A DNA stretch of 64,000 nt. Origin: Promerops cafer. Its lineage: Eukaryota > Chordata > Aves > Passeriformes > Nectariniidae. Below the pieces are notes generated by a model that did no database searches, was not told the DNA's origin, and saw nothing but the letters and a program-made list of their open reading frames with translations. Positions 23,001 to 31,923 of the stretch are shown here, one piece after another (the first letter of the stretch is position 1; every line of letters starts with the position of its first letter). The translations under genes were made by a program, and so were the position numbers. The stretch spans positions 2,192,494-2,256,493 of the forward strand of contig VZSE01008388.1 in the NCBI GenBank assembly GCA_013398275.1. The letters run 5' to 3'.

Positions 23001-26000
23001 AACCACAGCACAATGTGCTGTGTGGCCAGGGCTTCTTAATAGCCACAAGAGAGGTAATTTCTCTTCTGGAAGCCGTATTTCCCAAAGCATGCCAGTCTGT
23101 GGGGAGTTCAACCAGCTCACTCTGGCTCCACTCTGGATAGCAATGTCCACTGATGTTCTGGAGTATCTGCACTGCAGTTGCCACAGAGCTGAAGATACTG
23201 TTAGTGCTTAGGTGGAAAGTCCCTCATTGCACTAAGGCAAGTGTGAGTGTTTCCCCACGTTGTTCTTGGGCGTCCTTGCTCCTCTGGGAGAGGCTGACGT
23301 GCTTTTTAAATTATGCAAAACTGAGCAAAACTACCAAAAACTCCTTATGAAAAGCTCCCTCTGGACTTTTCCTCTCCTCCCTCCCAGAACTATATGAGGA
23401 GTTAAAACAGTGGTGTGCTGCTGCCTCTTATGCTACAGGCAACAAGTTTTGTGGGAGCAAGTATTTTTCTCACTGATTCTCTGACAACCCATTCTAACAA
23501 GGACATGGCAGAACAAGATACTCAGCACTAGGACAGCAGGTTAACATCTCTGCACTTTGACAGAGTCTGTAACTTGCAAAAGGAAGGGTGCTACCAGCAA
23601 GGTCCCTGTATTTCTATCCACAGGCAATTTGAAGATCTAGCTGAGGGAGTAAAGTTCAGTTTAGGGTATATTACTTTCAAGTTATGGCACATCTTCACAG
23701 CAGCAGCCAAGTTGGAGCAGTCCAGCTCAGTGAAGTTAAAGAGGCTCCACTCAAAGTTCATGCCACAGCTGTTCACACCGTAAGTGAGATGAAGTTCTTC
23801 AAGGTGAGGGAGAGCAGTAATGAGATCTTTCAGGTCGTAGTGATACGTGTAGACCTCAGCAAGTTCAGCATCATCCTCTGTGTCAGAGAGGTCATTGCTC
23901 TCCTCCTTTTGATCCACCTGCAAAGGTGGCAGGAACTGATTGATCTCCAGTTTCCGCACGTAGCCTTTGCAGAGCGGGATGAGCTCTAGGACCTGTTTAG
24001 GGTCTGTGGCGTTAGGGATGAAAAACTTCAGAATGTTCTCCAGGTGACGTTCAAAGAACATCCGTTTCCAGCTGTCTCCATAGTTGGAGACGTCACACAC
24101 TTGCCAGCGCTCCATACAGCACCTCTTCCAGTAGTCCTCATGGCTTACTATGTTGGCAGTCACAGTGAGTGGAAGGCTGGTGGAGAGCCTGTCCACCACC
24201 TTCTTTTGGTGCTCAGGTGGAAGATGGTTCAAAATAGGGTTCTCTGGAAGAGATAAAAAGAATGAGAGGTTGGTCTGGGCATAGGAACAAGTGCTGGCAC
24301 TATGGTTCTGCCCAGGCCCCCAGCTGTGTGCCCATGCCCTCCCCTCTGCTGATACTGGCTCACTCCTCGTTTGCCAGAAGCTGGAGCACAGAGCTAAGTT
24401 GGCAGAAGACATGCAGGATTCATTTGTACATTTCCATATATGATTTCTAACTTTTACAATGAAACATCACTGTAATTGGGTTTACTCTCATAATATTTGG
24501 GAACTGCGCCAGAAACTGAGCTCCCCATTTAAACTTAGTTTGAATGCAGTTTATATTCAGAGCAGGAATTCTGTTCCCAAGAGAACTAATTCAGCCTTAC
24601 AGTGATGGGAGAGCTTGACCTGCCATTTGCTGAACTTTCTCCCTTTTGGTTCCTAAGCATGTTGAAGAACACGATTTGAGAACAACTGTGTGCTTTTCAT
24701 GCAGGTCCTTGTGCCTATTTATCTTAATTCAAGCATCGGTCTTAATTCTAATTGATTCCTGTTCCTTTTTGCTGAGGCACACTCCTAGCTTTTAGGTCCA
24801 CCTTGTTTAAATAAAAGTTCTGTTTTCCCAGGTACTCTTTCCCCTGAGTCTCTTTCCCAATGCTTGCCCTAAGTCTCAGCTGTCTTCTGTGGTGGAAGTT
24901 CTTTGTGCCAAGAAATGCCAGAGAAAAGCCACGTGTACTCACACCATGAATATTTGGTTACGTGTACACAGTACATAAATCATCAGTGCAGAAACCTATC
25001 TGTGCATGGGACACCAGATCATTAAACACAAAGTGGGGTTAGCTTTATATTCCCCCTATTTCTGGGGCATTCCCTTCCTAAGGACACTAACAGTTTTACC
25101 ACAGCCTCTTCCTAGAGTCTATTTTCCAGTGTCCCACAGCTGACACTGCAGTGACCTTCTCTGCAAAGTCCCACGACACAAGCAGAGGTGGGACACACAT
25201 GGGCAGGGCTGGGCTAACTTCACTCAGGCCCCACCGTGGGCAAGGTGCAGCCTCACAGCTCAGGTAACAGCAGGAGGGTCCCCATGAAAACGAGCATACT
25301 GCTTTTATGCATGCAGGTCCAATGCATCTGGCATCAAACTGACTGCTCAGGGTGCTGGGACTGCAAGGTTGTCCCAGCTCAGACCCTCAAGTACCATCAG
25401 CTCCTGGCATAAGGCAGCACTGAGCTCCTCTGTACTGTTTTACAGTCCCAGTGTGGACATAGCCTTAAAACTATCTTTGGTCTTTGCTGCCACTTCACTG
25501 AGTCAGCCAAAAAGACAGGTAGGCCCTTCTTTTCCCCCTCCCAGTCAGTTCTCAGATGAGACACGCTTCTTCTGTTTTGCTGTGTTTCATCAGTCCACCT
25601 GCTTCAAAAGCACTTTCCGTGCCTGAGGATATAACTTGTCACATCACCACCAAAAGCCATGGAGAAGGGCTGAGCCTGTGAGTACAATACTGAGATGATA
25701 GCTCCTCTGGGCAGGGAGCAATTCTCCATCTCTTTGTGCAGCACTCACTACCAGAGGCCTTCATCCTCGAGCACTACCCTAACGTCTATGAATCAAGAGC
25801 AGGAAGCAGCAACTGCACAGCCCCGGTCATGGTTGAGGTGAGTCCAGAAGAGCATGGATGGCAGAAGATGTGATAGAACAAGGTCAGTACAGAGTCACAT
25901 CCTGGACTGCAGCCCAGAGGACTACAGCCATCTCTGGAGTGTACAAATACATACTTAGCAACTAAACAGTTTGTTTAACTGGCTGCCCAAGGGGATATTT

Positions 26001-26391
26001 CTCCCCATCTGTTCCTTTGGCAGGGCTGGGTGCTACTCTGCCTTTCAGATGCATCTGCCTGCCTTGTTGAGCCTCTGCTCTCTGGGACTGACCCTCTCTC
26101 CATGTATCCTAGAGTAAATGCGCTCCCACTTACTTTCAAAATTGTGAGCGATGTGCTGGAGGCAGAGCTCAGTGAGGCTGGGGACAGTGACCAGGGACCA
26201 ACTGGGATCCTCAGTGATGCAGCGGCGTGTGTAGAATGAGCCATCAGTGGGGTCGACCTGAGGTGGACACGGCGAGGGAATGGCTCTGCTCTTGTCACCA
26301 GCTGCTGGCTGCTGCATCCTTGCTCAGGATTTACTTCTCCTTCAGGAGAAGCAAGGGGAAAATTCCTTGAGAGTCACCACTACGTGGTAGC
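20070..26391 (-). CDS. TCTE1: TCTE1 (DRC5), nexin-dynein regulatory complex subunit
   Basis: Four coding exons on the minus strand join with matching phases (61 codons plus 1 base; 2 bases plus 189; 150; 58 plus stop) into a 459-residue protein. Human TCTE1 is 498 residues, and the difference is mostly a shorter N-terminus. The family is a subunit of the nexin-dynein regulatory complex of motile cilia and is needed for sperm flagellar movement in mammals. The N-terminal half is family-specific (EDPSWSL, SWKRMFFERHLEN and MNFEW blocks) with an acidic stretch. The C-terminal half holds about six ribonuclease-inhibitor-type leucine-rich repeats with LxxLxLxxNxL cores. No stop or frameshift interrupts it. 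A noncoding first exon is expected upstream but was not located. Confidence 0.92.
20090..20095 (-). terminator. TCTE1: TCTE1 poly(A) signal overlapping the stop codon
   Basis: On the minus strand the reading is TGAATAAA, so the A of the stop codon is the first base of AATAAA. If used, cleavage would fall near 20065-20080 and the 3' UTR would be only about 15-30 bases. Confidence 0.6.
20095..20271 (-). CDS. TCTE1: TCTE1 last coding exon
   Basis: It follows acceptor TTTTGCAG and begins DGGKQLLEGL, the last leucine-rich repeat plus the conserved ANREA tail. Residues 402-459, with stop TGA at 20097-20095. The C-terminus is shorter than in human. Confidence 0.92.
   Translation of the reverse strand, partial: DGGKQLLEGLANNKTLTGLDLRHAGVEQETDFLIHEIVWANREAVRMGSLQHPTTEPL
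20272..22166 (-). other. TCTE1: TCTE1 intron between the last two coding exons
   Basis: A 1.9-kb intron with donor GTAAGT and acceptor CAG. I see no repeat or exon in it. Confidence 0.85.
22167..22616 (-). CDS. TCTE1: TCTE1 leucine-rich-repeat exon
   Basis: Residues 252-401, phase 0 at both ends (acceptor CCCACAG, donor GTAAGT). It opens VFKLTRSKVDDDK and then encodes successive repeats such as LLELDLSHNLI, LETLDLCNNQI, LTSLNLRLNFV and LKSLHLGSNNL. This matches the human exon structure as I recall it. Confidence 0.94.
22617..23674 (-). other. TCTE1: TCTE1 intron
   Basis: A 1.06-kb intron with donor GTAATA. Nothing else recognised. Confidence 0.85.
23675..24243 (-). CDS. TCTE1: TCTE1 family-specific N-terminal exon
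   Basis: The largest exon (569 bases), residues 62-251, with acceptor CTTCCAG. It carries NPILNHLPPEHQKKV, the SWKRMFFERHLENILKFF block, the EINQFLPP block, an acidic stretch with SDTEDDAE, and CGMNFEWSLF. These are colinear with human TCTE1. Confidence 0.94.
24244..26133 (-). other. TCTE1: TCTE1 intron following the start-codon exon
   Basis: A 1.9-kb intron with donor GTAAGT and acceptor CAG. I see no repeat or exon in it. Confidence 0.85.
26134..26391 (-). CDS. TCTE1: TCTE1 exon with the start codon
   Basis: A strong acceptor (pyrimidines then TTTTGCAG) precedes 26391, so the exon begins with about 74 bases of 5' UTR. ATG at 26317-26315 has A at -3, and an in-frame TGA lies 9 bases upstream, which fixes this as the first usable start. 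Residues 1-61 include EDPSWSLVTVPSLTELCLQH, matching human EDPEWSLAIVPLLTELC. The donor is A then GTAAGT. A further CAG within the exon could serve as an alternative acceptor. Confidence 0.88.
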
Positions 26392-26699
26392 CTGCAAAAG
26401 AAAAAGGCAGCTTTAGAAAGAAGCCAGCAGTGTTAATGGTCAGCTCACACTGCTCTCCTCTAATGCACTTGCCCGTTGCCTGCCTCCCCTGCTTTGGACT
26501 GGAAGCACTGCAGCCAAACAACTATTACTCAGCCTCATCTTTATACCCTGCCCTGTGCAAAGAGGTCTCTAGGCACCACATGCAATAAGGAGATAATAAC
26601 GTGGTGTTAATTCAGAGTGCTGTTGAAGAGGATGGACAGGAATTGATTGTTTACTGTCTTTTCCAATAAAAGTAATAGGTGAGGTTGGCAGGAGTTAGG
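26392..26699. other. Upstream of the TCTE1 coding region
   Basis: About 300 bases that should hold intron and possibly the noncoding first exon and promoter of TCTE1. No CpG island or TATA element stands out. Confidence 0.3.
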
Positions 26700-27022
26700 C
26701 TTAAAGCAAAGGATTCTTCACACAGGCTGCAGTTGAACAGGGGAATTCCTTGCCACAGGATACTGTGGATGTTAGGAGTCTGCAGACTCTAAGAAAAGTC
26801 CATGGAAGAGAAAGCCTTTGAGAATGATGAAATACACAGAAGTCATGTGGCTCAGTGTGAGCAGCTGAACACAGCTGGAGGTGGGGAGAATGCTGGAGGA
26901 AAGAACACACACTTGCATTGTTTTTCTACTCTTCTCCAGGTGTCTGCTTCTAGCCACTGTCAGAGATGGGTTTTTGGGACAGCTATCCCCTGGTCTGATC
27001 CAGTATGTCTGTTCTTATGACT
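26700..27022 (+). mobile_element. Old CR1-type LINE 3' fragment
   Basis: The stretch reads like the 3' end of an ancient amniote CR1: a GGGGAATTCCTTGCCACAGG block, then CCAGGTGTCTGCTTCTAGCC, then GGTCTGATCCAGTATG...TTCTTATG at the end. It is diverged and non-coding. The identification is from memory of the consensus. Confidence 0.7.
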
Positions 27023-29214
27023 CTCTAAAGACAGATGCTTTACAGATGAATACATTATAAGTGTATTCTTTTCCTGCTTTTCTCCATTATTCTCTGGCTG
27101 AACTCCTTCCAAAAATCCATTAACTGATGAGATGGGTCAGACCTGTTCAGACCACACTGAGCCTAAGCAGATATGAGCTAAAAGAACCAGCCTGGAACAG
27201 AAGGAAGGATGCCTGGTCCTATTAACTTTGCAGAGCTTTCCCAGACCAAAGTTTTCCATTTGCTGTTTCCTATTCCAACCTCAAGGCCAGCACTCTCAGA
27301 ATCCCACATGTATGGTTATTGCCTGGAAGTCCTAATGGTTCTCTAACCAGCCAGTCTGAAAGAGGCAGAAAAGACACCAGGAAGGAATCATCCACTTGAG
27401 TTCTGGATTCCACAAGAGCATCTAAGTCTGGTGAGCATCCCCCAGGGCATACAGACTCATGCTGGTCTTTACTGGGGTTAACTGGACTTAACAGGGCTGC
27501 AGCACAGGGCTGGGCAGTTACAGGCTGCAGGACACCTAAAAGAAGCATGAGGCAGAGGTGGATGTCAATGTCAGAGGTGAGAACACCTTCCTGCAAGACC
27601 AAGAGGAATCTCAGGGCAGAGGTGGCCTTGCACCACCATAGGGTCAAAGGATCCTGTGGAAGGTTAACTGCCATGTAGTATCTTTGGCCACCATATCCCT
27701 CACGATCCCAACCAGTTCCTCCTTTGTGAGGGATGTGACCCAGACAGTGGTCCCTAGGTGAACCATCTTAGTCCTTCCTTCCCCTGCACAAGGTTGCTCC
27801 TTTCACCTCTGCCTTCCCAGCTGGTGCTGCTTCTGTCAGCACTGCCCTCTCCCCGAAAGCTTTGGAGCTGCCTTTGCTAGTGTTACTCCCTCTGCTCCTT
27901 CCCCCTTCCAAAAGGCATCTGAGGAAGGGCCTGCAAAAGACTGAAGAGAGGAGATCTGTGAAATGCTGAGGTCTAGAAGAGAGGAGCAAATGATTCATGC
28001 TACAAATATACCAGCAAAGGCTTCTTCAAATGCACTTGAGGCAGGCCTGAGAGTGACAGTCAGGAAAGGGTGGAGATGGCAGTGGCAGGGCATTCTCTGG
28101 CCCAAAGCAGGAGGATGAAGGGTGCCAAGGACAGGGAAGCTGTATTTCCTGGGAGGCAGTAGTGTACAGATGACAAAGGTAAAGCCTGTAGAAAAAGGGA
28201 GCCTGATCTGATGAAGGGTGGATGTGGAAAGAGAAGGAATGAGTGGTAGGCAGCTGTGAGGATGGACTGGGAATCCTTTCCCTGCAAAGGTCCTTGTGCC
28301 CTAAGGAAGGTGCTATGATGATGGGCCACCTTTCAGGGGGAAGAGACCTGATTCTCCACAGCACACTAACCCAGCTGAGACCCAACTCCTGGTGCTCAAT
28401 GGACTTCAGTGGAAAGGCAAAACACAGCTAGAAGGCAGTGAGGTGGCATTAATAGAAGTGATTAGGAAAATTGTTTTCTCCTTGCTCAGTCCTTTGTCCT
28501 ATTCAAAAATCATCTGTATCATTTTGTCCCCCAGGCCAATCACAGCTGATTGGAGCTTCTGATGGCTTTCCTGACCTTTTGGAAACAATCATTAAAAGCC
28601 AGCTGTTGGGGAGAGCCAGTGCAGCATTGGTGGCCTGGGATTATTTCCTGTCTGTTCCAGCACATGATTGGATTGCCTGTTTACTGGTGGCAGATTGATT
28701 TTCAGAGGGTAGGTAACCCATGGCATGTGCAGGGCTGCTGAATGGGCTCCAAGAGTCGAGGCAGGAGACACAGCTGCCCTGAGCCTGCCCAGGCTGCTGA
28801 GAAGCTTTCCCTTGATCTGAGCCCCAGAGCAAGTCAGCTCAGCTGACTCCACTTGTCACTACAAAGCCAACAGGAGTAAGGCTGCAAAGCATCCAAGTCA
28901 ACCCCATGCCTGTGGTGCCAGGTCTGACGCTGAGCCACTGCTCCCCACACATCCATTCCCACCACGCCAGTGTGGTGAACACACCTGCCAGGTGCCCTTA
29001 CCACTGAGGGAAGGGCCTCCTTCACTGCTCTCCCCTCTCTGCCTCGGCTGCAGGAGTCTCACCCAGACAGGGCTGAGACTCTAAGCCACTTTCCAGAGCC
29101 AGGCTTGCTAAGCATGTATTTAAACACAAGGGGTAGCGCTGTAATTCACTATCAATAAACCAAGTCAACACTGTTAATGCACGCTCCTTCCCACCCACTC
29201 TACATACACACCAG
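27023..29214. other. Intergenic, nothing recognised
   Basis: No supported exon, RNA gene or clear repeat. Open frames are short and unlike known families. Confidence 0.5.
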
Positions 29215-29233
29215 TCACCTATCCTAAGAAGGC

Positions 29234-29239
29234 TTTATT
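29234..29239 (-). terminator. Candidate poly(A) signal of an unassigned minus-strand transcript
   Basis: AATAAA on the minus strand, about 690 bases after a strong acceptor at 29923 and 1.1 kb downstream of a CpG island. Together these could end a short two-exon transcript. Confidence 0.3.
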
Positions 29240-29923
29240 AGACAATATACAGTGAACAGAGCCACATAGTAAATTCCCGTTTTTTGTCATTTAACGCCCA
29301 GATCAGACTGAAAAGTAAATAATGCTTGAACTTCTTAAAAAAATAAAGGAAATCACACTCTCCTTCCCCAGGGGGAACTGTCAGAAATCTACTCACACAA
29401 CCAAATTATGCTTCTACTAAAATGCCTTACAAACCTTCTTCAGCTAAACCTGTTTTGATCTGGAAACAAAAGATTTTTGCTCTTTTCATTCACACCAAAT
29501 CCCAGAGAGACTAAAAAAAAAGAGCTGCATGGAAACTGGTGACCTTTGGCTGATGCTCCTACCAGCATTACAGAGATCCAAGAAATGGAACAACTGTAAA
29601 CACTGTGCTTACTGGAGAGTTTGTAAGAGCAGGATAAATTATTTCTGAGGGTGGTTATGCCCCAGCCAAGATTGCATTTGCACTGAAGCTCTGTCTGCCC
29701 ATTACTTGAGGAAGCTCTTATGCCACTGCAGCAGCACCCTGAAAATGCCAGTTGTTCTGCAGGTGTGCTGACCTTAATGCTGTTACCTGTAGTCCAGGCA
29801 AGTGATCCTGCACTGATCCCATGGACACCTGTGGGGACTTGCCATGCTCTGTGGCACTTCCAAAGGCTAATGCTAAGGGTGCATTAGGACACCGTGTTGT
29901 GGGCTGATCCAGGGCCTGAGACA
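29240..29923 (-). other. Candidate last exon of an unassigned minus-strand transcript
   Basis: It is preceded by a very good acceptor: a T run, CTAAC branch-point-like sequence, then CATTGCAG. It contains a 67-codon open frame (starting SQALDQPTTRC) ending at 29718 that I do not recognise. Support is from splice signals only. Confidence 0.3.
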
Positions 29924-30127
29924 CTGCAATGGGCCTTAAGTGAGTTAGAAAAAAAAAAGTGCCAAATGAGGAATCTATTTAGCTTCAGATATAATGAAAT
30001 TTGTCTGTAATGGGAGATTGGGCAGACAGAGGCCAGCTGGCCGTTTGGGAATTTGGTTCATGTCACCACTGTAATCCTGGCGGAGTGAAGGGCCAAAACT
30101 GTGGTCCTGGATCTCTGTCAGCATCAC

Positions 30128-30343
30128 CTGGGAAGGGCCACTGCCGCAGTGGGATGTCAGAAAAACAAAAGCCCTTTCGGTCCTGAGCACAGCCCACCGC
30201 AGCCCCGGGCACTGCGCGCAGCTGGCTCTGCCGTGCCAGCCCCCGGAGGCTCGGACGGGGGTCCCTTCCCCAGGGGGGCAAGGAGAACGCCCGGATGCTG
30301 CTGAACGCCGCGGCCCCCGCCAGCCCCACCAGCACAGCCCCAT
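30128..30343 (-). other. Candidate first exon of an unassigned minus-strand transcript
   Basis: It lies in the orphan CpG island and ends at a CAG/GTGATG donor, 204 bases before the acceptor at 29923. ATG at 30343 would give about 88 codons after splicing. A second frame stays open across the junction for about 137 codons but has no ATG. I do not recognise either product, so it may be noncoding. Confidence 0.3.
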
Positions 30344-30712
30344 GGGATGCCGGCCCTGCGCTCCCCCCTGCCAGCCAAGCTCCTCTCTAGATACCCCGAG
30401 AGGGAAGGAAACTCATTGGCGCGGCCGCTTCGTTACGAGTCAGACCTGCGAACCGCCGGGGGAAGAGCCCGGTCGCGGGCGCTGGGTGTCCCCAGCCCCG
30501 GCAAGGCGCGGGGGCACCGGGGCGTGAAACGCGCGGGGTCCCTCCCGACACCTGGGCCTGGGGGATTCGGCTGCCGGCTCTGTCCTGCTGCTGCGGGGCA
30601 GGGANCAGGGACCAGCGGGCAGGCAGAGGGACGGGACCTGGGATGGCGCTGCCCCGTGACCCCGCCGCCCCGTGACCCCGCCCCGCTGCAGCTGCTGAGA
30701 GTTAGTGCCGTG
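30170..30712. promoter_or_regulatory. Orphan CpG island, candidate bidirectional promoter
   Basis: About 540 bases of CpG-dense sequence not at the end of any recognised gene. On the minus strand it has a CCAAT box (30419-30415) upstream of a candidate exon. On the plus strand it ends in a strong donor, GTG then GTAAGT at 30712/30713. A single N sits at 30605. Proximity to a gap and a duplicated segment makes the local order uncertain. Confidence 0.5.
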
Positions 30713-30740
30713 GTAAGTAGGAGCCCCCTCTTCCAGCACA

Positions 30741-31118
30741 GAGATGTGTGAGCTCACCATCGTGCTCCGTGAGTGCTGGGTGGGGGCGAGAGAGGGAGCG
30801 GGGAGCATTTGCCGAAGTCCCGGACACTCCAGCAGCAGCTGTGGCATCATGGAAAGAATGGGGCAAGGTGTGCAATGGTTCAGTACCAGTCAGTATTCAA
30901 AGGGTGAATACATTGCTGTCCTCAAGATACCCGTTTCATTGCATGTTTGTATGGCTAAAGGTACGCTGCCTGTGCCTGAAACGGGCTTGCTTCAAGGCCT
31001 CACATTTTGGGGCAGAACGACATAACACGCAGGTCTGAGGGGGAGGAAAGCAAATCTGAGAACTCCACTGATGGCAAGAAGATCTTGGCCCATCTGCTGC
31101 ATGTTCATCTCTTCTCTT
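30741..31118. repeat. First copy of a 378-bp duplicated segment
   Basis: It repeats at 31546-31923 with a fixed offset of 805 and one visible difference (T at 30760, C at 31565). It ends abruptly at an N (31119), beyond which the sequence is unrelated and GC-rich. This is the signature of two overlapping contig ends placed in series. Confidence 0.95.
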
Positions 31119-31119
31119 N

Positions 31120-31247
31120 GGACCGGGACCGGGACCAGGACCAGCCCGGCCCCCGCTCTCGGCACCGCCGCTGTCTCCACGGACGCGGCCGTTACCGGGG
31201 CGGGGCTCCCGCGGGCTGCGACCCCCGAGCGGGCACGCGCGCGGCTC
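31120..31247. other. GC-rich orphan fragment next to the gap
   Basis: It starts with GGACCGGGACCGGGACC and continues as CpG-island-type sequence up to the gap. It is compositionally unlike its left neighbour and probably belongs with the CpG island that ends at 30712, or elsewhere. Confidence 0.6.
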
Positions 31248-31545
31248 NNNNNNNNNNNNNNNNNNNNNNNNNNNNNNNNNNNNNNNNNNNNNNNNNNNNN
31301 NNNNNNNNNNNNNNNNNNNNNNNNNNNNNNNNNNNNNNNNNNNNNNNNNNNNNNNNNNNNNNNNNNNNNNNNNNNNNNNNNNNNNNNNNNNNNNNNNNNN
31401 NNNNNNNNNNNNNNNNNNNNNNNNNNNNNNNNNNNNNNNNNNNNNNNNNNNNNNNNNNNNNNNNNNNNNNNNNNNNNNNNNNNNNNNNNNNNNNNNNNNN
31501 NNNNNNNNNNNNNNNNNNNNNNNNNNNNNNNNNNNNNNNNNNNNN
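31248..31545. other. Assembly gap of 298 N
   Basis: A run of N. The flanking duplication suggests its size and placement are not real. Confidence 0.99.
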
Positions 31546-31923
31546 GAGATGTGTGAGCTCACCACCGTGCTCCGTGAGTGCTGGGTGGGGGCGAGAGAGG
31601 GAGCGGGGAGCATTTGCCGAAGTCCCGGACACTCCAGCAGCAGCTGTGGCATCATGGAAAGAATGGGGCAAGGTGTGCAATGGTTCAGTACCAGTCAGTA
31701 TTCAAAGGGTGAATACATTGCTGTCCTCAAGATACCCGTTTCATTGCATGTTTGTATGGCTAAAGGTACGCTGCCTGTGCCTGAAACGGGCTTGCTTCAA
31801 GGCCTCACATTTTGGGGCAGAACGACATAACACGCAGGTCTGAGGGGGAGGAAAGCAAATCTGAGAACTCCACTGATGGCAAGAAGATCTTGGCCCATCT
31901 GCTGCATGTTCATCTCTTCTCTT
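31546..31923. repeat. Second copy of the 378-bp duplicated segment
   Basis: Identical to 30741-31118 except one base. Unlike the first copy it continues smoothly into unique sequence on its right, so this copy is the better-anchored one. Confidence 0.95.

Noticed and set aside
30744..31025. Open frames starting MCELTIVL at 30744 and MCELTTVL at 31549
   Set aside because: They lie wholly in the duplicated segment, run past good GTGAGT donors and match nothing known.
30936..31655. A 239-codon frame across the N gap
   Set aside because: It is only open because N codons are unreadable, and its two ends come from the duplicated segment.
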